Position numbers and translations under genes: made by a program. The notes beneath the pieces were generated by a model. The model saw only the letters and a list, made by a program, of their open reading frames with translations. It did not search any database and was not told the origin of the DNA. Positions 17,316-25,637 of a stretch of 64,000 nt of DNA are shown here, piece after piece (position 1 is the stretch's first letter; each line of letters begins with the position of its first letter). Source of the DNA: JBJHDF01 sp050486405 (GTDB lineage: Bacteria; Pseudomonadota; Gammaproteobacteria; Pseudomonadales; Cellvibrionaceae); the NCBI GenBank assembly GCA_050486405.1, contig JBJHDF010000002.1:140292-204291 (forward strand), written 5' to 3'.

Positions 17316-18686
17316 ATGACTACCGAAGCCACCGAGGTACCCGTTGCCACCCAGAAAAGTGGCGCCCAAGCCACCGATTATGCCAGCGCTCTGGCGCAGG
17401 TTTCCGAGCAGGACCTCTTTCCCCTGGTGCGCCAGTGGATGGACAACGAGCCGTTGGAGTTTTTCAAATACCTGCGCGAGAACCGCCCAAACCTGCACAC
17501 GCCTGTTTGCACTTTGGTGACGCGCAACGACGATGTCATCGAGGTGCTCAACCAACCGTCGGTATTTACCGTATCCATGTACAAGCCCAAGATGGGCGAC
17601 TACCTGATGACCCACGATGATACCCCGGTACACTTTCGCGAAAAGTCCATTATGCGCTCCATGCTCAACCGCGATGACCTGCCGGCGGTGCGCAAAATGG
17701 TGGCCAACAACGCCCGCAAGATGCTCGATGAGGCCGGTGGCGCCATCGAGCTGGCCGGTGACTACTGCCGCATGGTGCCGGCTTCCATTGTGCAGGACTA
17801 TTTCGGGCTGGATGGGGTGGACTCGCGCACACTGATTGAGTGGTCCTACTGGAACCAGCGCAACAGCTTTCACAACTATCCGTTCAATCTGATCAGTGAC
17901 GAAGAGCGGCAGCATATTATCGATATGCACAACAAGACGGGGGAGGAGTTTGCCAAATACATCGTCAAACTGATCGCCCGGCGGCTGGTACCGGTGAAGG
18001 CCGCCAAGGCTACCGGCCTGGCCTTCCTGTACTACACTCTGCGCGCCTGGATCGATCGTCTCCGAGGCAAGCCGCACAAGCTGCGCGATGATATCTTTAC
18101 CCGCATGTTGCTGACCAGTTATCCCGAAGCGGTGGGTTTCCCCATTCAGCGTTTGGGGCTGAACGCCAGCGGTTTGCTGATCGGCGCGGTGGAAACCACT
18201 GCCCAGGCTGTGGCGCAAACGGTCAAACAGCTGATGCTGCGCCCGGACATTCTGGCTCAGGCCAAGGCGGCGGCCAAGGCCGGGGATGACGATGCTTTCG
18301 ACGGCTATGTCTGGGAAGCGCTGCGCTATGACCCCATTACCCCCTTTCTGTTTCGCGTGGCGGACAGCGATTACACCATTGCCAAGGGTACGGATCGGGC
18401 CATTACCGTCAAAAAAGGCGAGATGGTATTGGCGGTGGTGCTGTCGGCCATGTTCGATCCGCAAAAGTTCGCCAACCCGGATAGCTTCGATCCGCAACGG
18501 GACAAGATGGGTTACTACCATTTGGGCTATGGTCACCACGAGTGTCTGGGCAAGTATGTCGCCTTGGTGATGATCCCGGAGATGGTGCGGCAACTGTTAT
18601 TGCGCGACAATCTGCGGGAGACCAGTGATATCGACTACAAAGGCGGCCCCTTCCCGGAAGAGTACCATTTCAGCTACGACCCTTGA
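17316..18686 (+). CDS. Cytochrome P450
   Basis: A 456-residue soluble bacterial P450 mono-oxygenase. The diagnostic elements are present: I-helix region LLIGAVETTAQAV, the ExxR pair in WEALRYDP, and the heme-binding loop LGYGHHECLGK with the thiolate Cys. The ATG at 17316 follows AAGGGA at good spacing; an in-frame ATG at 17259 has no such site. There is no membrane anchor. No ferredoxin or reductase gene is adjacent, so electrons must come from elsewhere or the protein may use peroxide. The substrate is unknown. The downstream gene, in the same direction after about 150 bp, encodes a GNAT-nitrilase fusion. Confidence 0.95.
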   Translation: MTTEATEVPVATQKSGAQATDYASALAQVSEQDLFPLVRQWMDNEPLEFFKYLRENRPNLHTPVCTLVTRNDDVIEVLNQPSVFTVSMYKPKMGDYLMTHDDTPVHFREKSIMRSMLNRDDLPAVRKMVANNARKMLDEAGGAIELAGDYCRMVPASIVQDYFGLDGVDSRTLIEWSYWNQRNSFHNYPFNLISDEERQHIIDMHNKTGEEFAKYIVKLIARRLVPVKAAKATGLAFLYYTLRAWIDRLRGKPHKLRDDIFTRMLLTSYPEAVGFPIQRLGLNASGLLIGAVETTAQAVAQTVKQLMLRPDILAQAKAAAKAGDDDAFDGYVWEALRYDPITPFLFRVADSDYTIAKGTDRAITVKKGEMVLAVVLSAMFDPQKFANPDSFDPQRDKMGYYHLGYGHHECLGKYVALVMIPEMVRQLLLRDNLRETSDIDYKGGPFPEEYHFSYDP

Positions 18687-18697
18687 CGTCCGATCCG

Positions 18698-18724
18698 GCG
18701 CTGCCTGGCCCGGCCAGGCAGCGC
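18698..18724 (+). terminator. Strong hairpin after the P450 gene
   Basis: A 27-nt perfect inverted repeat with a one-base centre (arms GCGCTGCCTGGCC and GGCCAGGCAGCGC) begins 11 bp after the P450 stop. What follows is TGCTGCTCTTTGCC rather than a clear T-run, so it may attenuate transcription or protect the transcript rather than terminate fully. Confidence 0.45.
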
Positions 18725-18838
18725 TGCTGCTCTTTGCCAAACCCGCGACAACGTCGTATCCTCATGGATTGGGCCCTGGCGACAGCCCCCGACAGGGGCT
18801 GCCGCCAGGTCAGTCTCTGACGAAGTATGGAATGCAGT

Positions 18839-20422
18839 ATGGCAGGCAATACGACCAACAAACTCGCGCAACATGGCGTACATCTGACCGTGCGCAACGC
18901 CACCCTGAAAGATGTCCCCGCCATTGTCCGGTTGTCGGAAAAAGTTTACCAGCCCATCGGTATGGAGCCCTATTCCCGGGCCGCCATTACCGGGCAGATC
19001 AACAACTTTCCCCAGGGGCAGATAGTGGTTATGGCCGGTGATACCCTGGTGGGCTACTGCGCCACTTTCCGTATTGCCGAGGAAGTGGCCATGAAACCCC
19101 ACAACTGGACCGAGGTCACCGGCAACGGCTTTGCGTCCCGCCACGACATCCACGGTGACTGGCTCTATGGCATGGAAGTGTGTGTGGACGACGATTACCG
19201 TGGTTACCGCATAGGGCAGCGCCTGTACAACGAGCGCAAGAAACTCTGCGAGTCTCTGGGTCTCAAGGGTGTGGTGTTTGCCGGGCGCCTGCCCAACCTG
19301 TCGCGTCGCCTGAAAAAATACAAGACCGTGGAAAACTACATCGATCAGGTGGTGCACAAAAAAGTCAAGGATCCGGTTTTGGGTTTCCAGTTGCGTAACG
19401 GCTTTGAGGTGGTACGGGTACTGGAAAATTATCTGGATGATGACAAACAATCACTGAACTACGCCGCGCTGATGGTGTGGCACAACCCCAAGGTGCCGGC
19501 GGAGGACGACAAGCCGGTCAAGAAGTACGGTGTGCGTATGCCCGATGTGGTGCGTATCGGCACCGTGCAGTATATGCAACGCCGCGTGAGTTCCTTTGCC
19601 GAGTTTGTCAAATACGTGGAATATTTTGTCGACGTAGTGGCGGATTACAAGGGCGACTTTGTGGTGTTTCCCGAACTGTTCACACTGCAATTGCTGTCTA
19701 TCGAGGACCAGGAGCTGTCCCCTTTCGAATCCATTGAAGCGTTGACCAAATACACGCCGCGTTTCAAGGATGCCATGCGGCAGATGGCGCTCAGCTACAA
19801 TGTCAATATCATCGCCGGTTCCCATCCCACCCGGGTGGAGAATGGCCGTATCGAAAATATCTCCTATGTCTTTCTGCGCGACGGTCGCACCTACGAACAG
19901 CCAAAGATTCACCCAACGCCCAACGAGCGCTACTGGTGGGATATCGAGGGCGGCAGTACCCTGAGTGCGATCGATACCGACTGCGGTCCCATCGGTGTGT
20001 TGATCTGCTACGATTCGGAATTTCCGGAGCTGGTGCGCTATCTGGCCGATCAGGGAGTGCAGATTCTGTTTGTACCTTTCTGCACCGACGAGCGCCAGAG
20101 TTATCTGCGGGTACGCTATTGCTGTCAGGCGCGGGCGGTGGAAAACCAGATGTATGTAGTGATGTCCGGCAACGTGGGCAACCTGCCCAATGTGTCGAAC
20201 ATGGATATCCAATACGCCCAGAGCTGCATTCTCACCCCCTGCGACTTTCCCTTTGCGCGGGATGGCATAGCCGCCGATACCACGCCCAACGTGGAAACCG
20301 TCGCTTTTGCCGATCTGCGTCCGGAAAGTCTGATCATGGCGCGCAACAGCGGCACGGTGCAGAACCTGAAGGATCGCCGGCACGATCTGTACCGGCTGGT
20401 GTGGAAGGGTGGCAAACGCTGA
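18839..20422 (+). CDS. GNAT acetyltransferase / carbon-nitrogen hydrolase fusion protein
   Basis: A 527-residue two-domain cytosolic protein. Residues about 15-215 form a GNAT acetyltransferase domain (LTVRNATLKDVPAIVRLSEK; acetyl-CoA loop region DDDYRGYRIGQRLYNERKK, with Arg in place of the usual first Gly). Residues about 235-525 form a nitrilase-superfamily amidase with all three catalytic residues: Glu279 (VFPELFT), Lys356 (QPKIHPTPNE) and Cys390 (LICYDSEFPEL). Fusions of this kind are annotated in various bacteria, but their reaction is not established; an acyl transfer coupled to amide hydrolysis is inferred. ATG 18839 or the in-frame ATG at 18827 could be the start. Confidence 0.92.
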   Translation: MAGNTTNKLAQHGVHLTVRNATLKDVPAIVRLSEKVYQPIGMEPYSRAAITGQINNFPQGQIVVMAGDTLVGYCATFRIAEEVAMKPHNWTEVTGNGFASRHDIHGDWLYGMEVCVDDDYRGYRIGQRLYNERKKLCESLGLKGVVFAGRLPNLSRRLKKYKTVENYIDQVVHKKVKDPVLGFQLRNGFEVVRVLENYLDDDKQSLNYAALMVWHNPKVPAEDDKPVKKYGVRMPDVVRIGTVQYMQRRVSSFAEFVKYVEYFVDVVADYKGDFVVFPELFTLQLLSIEDQELSPFESIEALTKYTPRFKDAMRQMALSYNVNIIAGSHPTRVENGRIENISYVFLRDGRTYEQPKIHPTPNERYWWDIEGGSTLSAIDTDCGPIGVLICYDSEFPELVRYLADQGVQILFVPFCTDERQSYLRVRYCCQARAVENQMYVVMSGNVGNLPNVSNMDIQYAQSCILTPCDFPFARDGIAADTTPNVETVAFADLRPESLIMARNSGTVQNLKDRRHDLYRLVWKGGKR

Positions 20423-20440
20423 AATAGCAGCGCTGCGCGC

Positions 20441-21580
20441 TCAGGCTGCTACCATCCGCGCCGCGATTTCCCCGGCGATATAGTGGGCATCCCGGGGGGC
20501 GCCGAGGATGATGCCGGAGCTGAAACTGTGCAGCATGCGCAGGCCGAGAAAGTAAAAGCCGGGTATCGGCGTAACCCCGCGAATATGTTGGGGACGCCAA
20601 TCCGCGTCGAAAATCGGCAGGTCGATCCAGCGAAAATCCCGTTTCCAGCCGGTGGCCCAGATCACCGCATCCGGGGTCATTTCGCTGTCATCGGCAAAAC
20701 GCACCCGGCGTCCTTCGGCGTCCGTGACCCGTTCGGCCAGAGCAAATCCCTGCTCGGCGGCCAGGGTTTCCAGCGGTGGTCCGCAGGAGGCGTCGCCGTC
20801 CTTGGCGCCCATCTTCCGCGCCATGGGGGTGCCCGCCGGCATGTCCCACACCGCCAGCCGTCTCATCCACCACATGATGTCCGCTTCCTGGCGCAGTTCC
20901 GCTTCACTCAGGGCGACCTCCGGACCCTGGAGTTGCTCGTACACTTCGAGAAACGCCTTGCCGGTCATGCGTCGGGGCAGTCGGGGGTTGCTGCCCTGGG
21001 CCAGGGTCACCGCATGCCGGCCTGCCAGATCGCTGGCGATCTGCACACCCGAGTTGCCCGAGCCCACCACCAGCAGGCGCGCGCCGGCGGGAAACTGTTC
21101 CGGGTTGCGGTATTCGCCGGAATGCATCTGCCGTACGCCCGGGTCCAGTTGCTGTGCGCAAGGGGGCAGATTGGGGGCCTGGAAGGGCCCCGCGGCAATC
21201 ACCACCTGCCGCGCCCGCCAGTCGCCGCGATTGGTCTGCACCTGAAAGCGACCGTCACCGCCGCGCTCGATGCGTGTGACTTCCACGCCCAACTGTAGCG
21301 GCGTCTTGCGGGCTTTGACGAAGGCTTCGTGGTAGCGGATATTGTCCCGCCGGGTGACAAAACCGTGGGGGTCACGCACGTCCTCCATGCCCGGCAGGGA
21401 GAAGGTGATCCAGTTGGGGGTGATCATGTTCATATTGTCCCAGCGTCGGTGCCAGGCTTCGGCCACCCGCTCACCCCGTTCCAGTACCTGATGCTCAATG
21501 TCGGCCTGTTGCAGAAAATAACTCAGTGACAGGCCGCACTGGCCGCCACCGACAATGATGATGTCTGTTGCTGCGCTCAT
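20441..21580 (-). CDS. Flavin-containing monooxygenase / CzcO-like FAD-NAD(P) protein
   Basis: A 379-residue flavoprotein with an N-terminal FAD-binding Rossmann motif (IIIVGGGQCGLSLSYFL), a second dinucleotide motif for NADPH (LLVVGSGNSGVQIASDL, near residue 168) and the late ATGWKRDF motif typical of flavin monooxygenases. The closest types are CzcO-like and Baeyer-Villiger-type enzymes that oxidise organic molecules in the cytosol. Strong GGAGGA precedes the ATG. It lies 74 bp downstream of an HxlR-family regulator gene on the same strand, with a palindrome between them. The substrate is unknown. Confidence 0.9.
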   Translation of the reverse strand: MSAATDIIIVGGGQCGLSLSYFLQQADIEHQVLERGERVAEAWHRRWDNMNMITPNWITFSLPGMEDVRDPHGFVTRRDNIRYHEAFVKARKTPLQLGVEVTRIERGGDGRFQVQTNRGDWRARQVVIAAGPFQAPNLPPCAQQLDPGVRQMHSGEYRNPEQFPAGARLLVVGSGNSGVQIASDLAGRHAVTLAQGSNPRLPRRMTGKAFLEVYEQLQGPEVALSEAELRQEADIMWWMRRLAVWDMPAGTPMARKMGAKDGDASCGPPLETLAAEQGFALAERVTDAEGRRVRFADDSEMTPDAVIWATGWKRDFRWIDLPIFDADWRPQHIRGVTPIPGFYFLGLRMLHSFSSGIILGAPRDAHYIAGEIAARMVAA

Positions 21581-21636
21581 CGTCCGTTCCTCCGGTGGAT
21601 TGCAGCCAGACTAGCGCGGGATCACGGCGTCGACAA

Positions 21637-21651
21637 CTACAGAATCTGTAG
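21637..21651 (-). promoter_or_regulatory. Candidate operator between HxlR-type regulator and monooxygenase genes
   Basis: CTACAG-AAT-CTGTAG is a perfect 6-3-6 inverted repeat lying 57 nt before the monooxygenase start. Reading leftwards, it abuts TTGTCG, followed after 17 nt by TAGTCT, a plausible weak promoter. The position suits control of the monooxygenase by the adjacent HxlR-family protein. This is inference from placement and symmetry. Confidence 0.45.
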
Positions 21652-21654
21652 CGC

Positions 21655-22341
21655 TCAGCGAGCGGGTACCTGGCGGCGAATGTCGGCAGCCGGGCTCAGC
21701 AGCAGCCAGTCGGGGAAGTGTTTGCACAGCGGCCGGGGTCCGAGCAGGCGGACACTGCCTTCGCGAATGGCGCGCCGGATGGGCAGATCACCGTACCAGA
21801 TCCAGGTGATGGTGCGGCTGTCGGTGGTCACCAGCAGGTCCACGTCGAAACCCGGGTCGGTGATGCACAGGTCTACTCCCTGACAATTGCCCACCAGCCA
21901 GCGCCGCCGCCTGGCGGCGGGTTGGTCGGCAAACGAAAACTCGATTACCGTGCGCTCCCGGGGCAGATGCTCCAGTGCCAGGCGCCGGTGCATGTCCCAC
22001 AGAATCAGATCCGGATCGGCCCGGTCGGCACTGAGGTTGGCCGGCAGCCAGCGCTTGCCCCAGGTGGCCAGGTGTTCGATGGCGGGCATCAATTCCTTGC
22101 CGGCCCGGGTGAGCTGATATTCCGCATGTGTGCCGGTATTCATGCGTTGCACAATGCCGGCCTTCTGCAGGGTGGTCAGTCGTTTGGAGAGCAATGCCGG
22201 GGACATGCGCGGCACGCCGCGATGCAGTTCGTTGAAGCGCTGGCTGCCGAGCATCAATTCCCGCAGTATCAGGGGGGTCCAGCGCTCACCGACGATTTCC
22301 GATGCCAGGGCGAGTGGGCAGAATTGGCCGTAGCTTTTCAT
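21655..22341 (-). CDS. HxlR-family transcriptional regulator with C-terminal SCP2-like domain
   Basis: A 228-residue regulator. The N-terminal 95 residues are a winged helix of the HxlR type: CPLALASEIVGERWTPLILREL, SQRFNELHRGVPRMSPALLSKRL and the wing GIVQRMNTGTHAEYQLT. The remaining 120 residues (VIEFSFADQPAARRRRWLV ... DVDLLVTTDSRTITWIWYGD) fit the sterol-carrier-like domain found in a subset of HxlR proteins, a possible ligand pocket. GAGG lies 7 nt before the ATG. It precedes a flavin monooxygenase gene and probably controls it. Confidence 0.88.
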   Translation of the reverse strand: MKSYGQFCPLALASEIVGERWTPLILRELMLGSQRFNELHRGVPRMSPALLSKRLTTLQKAGIVQRMNTGTHAEYQLTRAGKELMPAIEHLATWGKRWLPANLSADRADPDLILWDMHRRLALEHLPRERTVIEFSFADQPAARRRRWLVGNCQGVDLCITDPGFDVDLLVTTDSRTITWIWYGDLPIRRAIREGSVRLLGPRPLCKHFPDWLLLSPAADIRRQVPAR

Positions 22342-22398
22342 GGTGTGGCCTCGGGGTCATCGTGCAATTTCCGCGTCATTGCGTGACTGGATGATTGC

Positions 22399-23979
22399 TC
22401 ACTCGTTGTCGGGCAAATGCGCCCGCCAACGTGCCAGCTGCGCCATCAGCGCGGCCGGGGCGTGCATCTGGGGGTTTGAGTGCTGATCTTCGTAGCCCTC
22501 TTCGGCTTCGCGTTCGGTAACCAGCTCCACCGCGCGGTGAAAGGCGACGGCGAAGTCGCGGGTATCATTCAGCGCCTGCTCAAAAAAGGCGCGGCCGAAG
22601 TAGGTCATGTCCGCTTCGTCCGAGCAACCGAAGGAGCGGCTGTCGGCATCGGCGGCGGTGATAACCATGCGGGTGTCACTGGCCAGGGGTTCAATGAAAC
22701 CGCCGGCGTAGCAGGCGGAAACCACCACCACCTGCCAGGGCACTGGCGCGGCGTCCAGTTTTGCCGCCAGGGACTGGGCGCTCAGGTCGGGCAGTTGCAT
22801 GCCGTTTTGGGCAATGGACAGTTTGTGATCCCGGGAGCCGTGGCTGGTGAGAAACACAAACAGAATATCCTGTTCGGCATCCATGTGTTCAGACAGGGCG
22901 GCGAGCGCCATGTCGATACTGGTGGCGGTGGCCATGGGATACTTTTGGTGAGTGTTGCGACTGTTGACCAGCGCCAGTGAGCGACCGGCAGTGGCAAAGC
23001 GTCTGTCAAACAGGTTCACCACAAACTCCACCTCCCGCCGGAAGACCTCTTCGGCGCCGTAGCTGCCGATGGCAAACAGGTAGAGATTGGGTCGGTCAGG
23101 CTCGCTGGGCGTCAGTTGTGCGAAGGCGGTGGCCAGAAGTTCGTGCTGGTTGTAGAGCAGTTCCTCCACTCGCTGTCGGATGGCGGCGCGATCTTCGGCG
23201 CGGTCGTCACCGTCAACCAGGCGGTCCCACTGCCAGTGACCCTCAATGACATCGCCGCCATCGGCGGGTGTCAGCCGGCCCTCGCCGTGGCGTTGGCCGT
23301 AAACGAACTCACCTTCCCAGATGTCGCCGCTGGCGTATTCGATGCGGCCCTGGCCGTGATACCGCCATCCCTGGAACTCCCCCTGGTAGTGGACGTTCTC
23401 GTCGCGGTAGCTGCCTTCACCACTGAAGACGCCTTCGTCAAAGGTGCCGCTATAGATACCGCCATAACTGTCGTGGAAAACGCCCTCGCCGTGGGGGGTC
23501 CACTCCTTAAATGCACCTTCGTAGCGAGTGCCGTTGGGGTCGGTCCAGATACCCGTAACGATTTTCCCCCGCCTGAATTGGCCCGTGTATTTACTGCCCC
23601 TCGGGGTGGTGTGAGTGCCCTCGCCCTGGGGCAGGCCGCGTGCAAACTCACCCTCGTAGTGGCTGCCTTCGACCCATTCGACACGGCCCTGGCCGTGCGG
23701 GAGTCCGTCGCGGAACTGGCCCACATAGAGGGTGACTTCGGGAATGACTTTGCGGCCTTCGCCCTGCTTGAGTCCGTACCGGAATTCACCCTCGTAGTAG
23801 CCGCCGTTGGCCCATTCCAGGCGTCCGGTGCCGTGCAGTTGTCCGTCCACCAGCGGGCCGTAGTAGCGGCCGCCGTCCACCAGAATGGCGTCGGGTTGAT
23901 CGGCGGTGGTGGCCAGACTGGCCAGTGCAGTGATCAGGGCCAATGTCGTTGGCCAGCGGGTGCGTTTCGACATATTCAT
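22399..23979 (-). CDS. Exported MORN-repeat protein fused to a C13 (caspase-like) peptidase domain
   Basis: A 526-residue protein with a signal peptide (LALITALASLATTA). Residues about 38-258 hold nine or ten MORN repeats (for example YYEGEFRYGLKQGEGR, HYEGEFARGLPQGEGT, IWEGEFVYGQRHGEGRL). Residues about 295-490 form a C13/caspase-like cysteine peptidase: strand NLYLFAIGSYG, catalytic His380 in FLTSHGS and Cys423 in VVVVSACYAGGF, both preserved. C13 peptidases include legumain and GPI transamidase; bacterial members are little studied. AGGGAT precedes the ATG. It lies 23 bp after the outer-membrane barrel gene, suggesting a shared transcript. Periplasmic location is inferred; substrates are unknown. 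Confidence 0.88.
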   Translation of the reverse strand: MNMSKRTRWPTTLALITALASLATTADQPDAILVDGGRYYGPLVDGQLHGTGRLEWANGGYYEGEFRYGLKQGEGRKVIPEVTLYVGQFRDGLPHGQGRVEWVEGSHYEGEFARGLPQGEGTHTTPRGSKYTGQFRRGKIVTGIWTDPNGTRYEGAFKEWTPHGEGVFHDSYGGIYSGTFDEGVFSGEGSYRDENVHYQGEFQGWRYHGQGRIEYASGDIWEGEFVYGQRHGEGRLTPADGGDVIEGHWQWDRLVDGDDRAEDRAAIRQRVEELLYNQHELLATAFAQLTPSEPDRPNLYLFAIGSYGAEEVFRREVEFVVNLFDRRFATAGRSLALVNSRNTHQKYPMATATSIDMALAALSEHMDAEQDILFVFLTSHGSRDHKLSIAQNGMQLPDLSAQSLAAKLDAAPVPWQVVVVSACYAGGFIEPLASDTRMVITAADADSRSFGCSDEADMTYFGRAFFEQALNDTRDFAVAFHRAVELVTEREAEEGYEDQHSNPQMHAPAALMAQLARWRAHLPDNE

Positions 23980-24002
23980 CGGCTATCCCTACTGTGTCGT
24001 TT

Positions 24003-24797
24003 TCAGTAAAAGGACTGTTTCAACCCCACATACAGCCCCAGTGTGCGCAACTGCGCCTCTGTGGGTTCGACGGCGACTTCCGCTACCAGTTCTGCGCCGC
24101 GAATGACCCGGATGTCATTGCGGCCTGAGGCCGCCTTGCCGTGGTGTCCGTAGGACAGGCCCACATCGAGCGTAAACAGTTCCGAAAAACGCCAGCCGGT
24201 GCCTGCGTAAACGCTGGCGCCGAAATTCGTTGTCCGGCCGCCGGGCACCAGCGTCTCTGCCGGTTGATTGGCCAGTTCCGGAAATTCGTAAGTGGCGGTG
24301 CGCAGATGATTGTGGCTCAGGGCAAGGCCCGCCCCCAGATAGGGCTCGAATGTACCCAGGGGCAGATCAGTCAGTCTGGCCAGTTCGAGAAAGCCGCGCC
24401 ATTCGAGTCTTGTGTGGTCCAGGTCGGCGCGCACGGGTTGTTCAGCGCCGCTGTTCAGGAAATTGGCGTTGCCGCTGAAGCGGTAGTCCGGTTGATGGAT
24501 CAACGCGATTTCACTGCGCCAGGGGGCAGTGATCGGTGTTACGCCAAGTGCCAGGTCGAATCCCAGGCTGGTGCCGAAGCTGCCGCGCGCGCCCAGGGCG
24601 CGATCGTCCTCGCCCGTTACACAGCCGAAGTACAGGTGGCGACCGTCGCCGGGTGAGCAACGGCTGTCGCGAAAGCGGGTGTCGGCGCTCTGTTCAGCGA
24701 TAACTGAAATGCGCCAATAGGGCGTCAGCTCGACGGCGGGGACCGGCAGCGACAGCAGACCGGACAACGCAATGGCAAACCAAGTGAGTCGGATCAC
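24003..24797 (-). CDS. Outer-membrane beta-barrel protein
   Basis: A 264-residue exported protein with signal peptide (FAIALSGLLSLPVPA), alternating hydrophobic strands (FGTSLGFDLALGV, TFEPYLGAGLALSHN, NFGASVYAGTGWRFSE, FTLDVGLSYGHHG) and a C-terminal strand ending in Phe-Tyr, as expected for a substrate of the BAM machinery. This fits a small barrel of the OmpW/OmpA-like superfamily. The start is taken as GTG 24797, 5 nt past the sulfurtransferase stop, because the signal peptide begins there; GGAGA lies about 10 nt upstream. Two Cys residues in the first loop could form a disulfide. Function unknown; the next gene encodes the MORN/C13 protein. Confidence 0.72.
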   Translation of the reverse strand: MIRLTWFAIALSGLLSLPVPAVELTPYWRISVIAEQSADTRFRDSRCSPGDGRHLYFGCVTGEDDRALGARGSFGTSLGFDLALGVTPITAPWRSEIALIHQPDYRFSGNANFLNSGAEQPVRADLDHTRLEWRGFLELARLTDLPLGTFEPYLGAGLALSHNHLRTATYEFPELANQPAETLVPGGRTTNFGASVYAGTGWRFSELFTLDVGLSYGHHGKAASGRNDIRVIRGAELVAEVAVEPTEAQLRTLGLYVGLKQSFY

Positions 24798-24802
24798 GGG
24801 TA

Positions 24803-25609
24803 TCAGGTCTCCACGGGTGTGTCTGGGTGGTTGCCCCACTCGGCCCAGGAGCCGTGGTAGGCCTTGATATTGAAGCCCAGGCTCTTGCCCACCAGCCAGG
24901 TGAACCCGGAGCGGTGGTGGCTCTGGCAATGGGTGACGATGCGCTTGTCGGCGGTGATCCCCAGCGAGGCCAGATACTCCCTGGCATCGGCGCGGATGCG
25001 CAGACCTTTCTCTGGGTCCATCAGGCTGGTCCATTCGCAGTTGATGGCGCCGGGAATATGGCCGCCTTTTTGCGCAAACACTTTTTCGCCCCGATATTCT
25101 TCGGGGCTGCGGGCGTCCCAGATCACAAAATCCTGCTTGTCCAGCTCGCCCAGTATATCGGGAATTTCCACCAGCACATCGGGATTGATGGTGACGCTCA
25201 CCTCGGTGGGTGTTACCGCCGCCGGTTCCGTGGATAGCGGCAGGCCGGCCCGCTGCCAGGCGTGCAGGCCGCCGTTGAGGTAGGAGTAGTGCTTGTGGCC
25301 TATTGCCTCGAGGGTCCAGATAAACCGGCCGGCCCAGCCGCCGCCCTCATCGTCGTAGGCCACCACATGGGTGTCCGGGGTCAGCCCGAGAAAGGAGAAA
25401 AGGCGGTTGAGTTGCTCGGCGCTGGCGATACGCCCCGGCGCCGGCGGCATATTGCACAGCAGGGTCTGGGGCGGTACCTGCACGGCGCCGTCTATGTGGC
25501 CCCGGCGGTAGCTCTGTTCGCCGGACAGGTCCACCAAAAGCAGTTTGTTGGGTTGGGCCAGCAGGTTGGCCAGTTCCTTGGGTTCCAGAACAAAGGGGAG
25601 CTTGGACAT
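24803..25609 (-). CDS. Rhodanese-type sulfurtransferase
   Basis: A 268-residue cytosolic enzyme with two rhodanese domains. The N-terminal one is inactive-looking (LLLVDLSGEQSYRRGHIDGA). The C-terminal one carries the catalytic Cys in THCQSHHRSG after VIWDARSPEEYRGEKVFAQK. Such enzymes move sulfur from thiosulfate or mercaptopyruvate to an acceptor. It starts at ATG 25609, with an in-frame TTG at 25624 as a weaker alternative. It follows rsgA by 28 bp and precedes the barrel gene by 5 nt. Confidence 0.9.
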   Translation of the reverse strand: MSKLPFVLEPKELANLLAQPNKLLLVDLSGEQSYRRGHIDGAVQVPPQTLLCNMPPAPGRIASAEQLNRLFSFLGLTPDTHVVAYDDEGGGWAGRFIWTLEAIGHKHYSYLNGGLHAWQRAGLPLSTEPAAVTPTEVSVTINPDVLVEIPDILGELDKQDFVIWDARSPEEYRGEKVFAQKGGHIPGAINCEWTSLMDPEKGLRIRADAREYLASLGITADKRIVTHCQSHHRSGFTWLVGKSLGFNIKAYHGSWAEWGNHPDTPVET

Positions 25610-25637
25610 ACAGGGACTCGACAATACAGTTCAGGGT

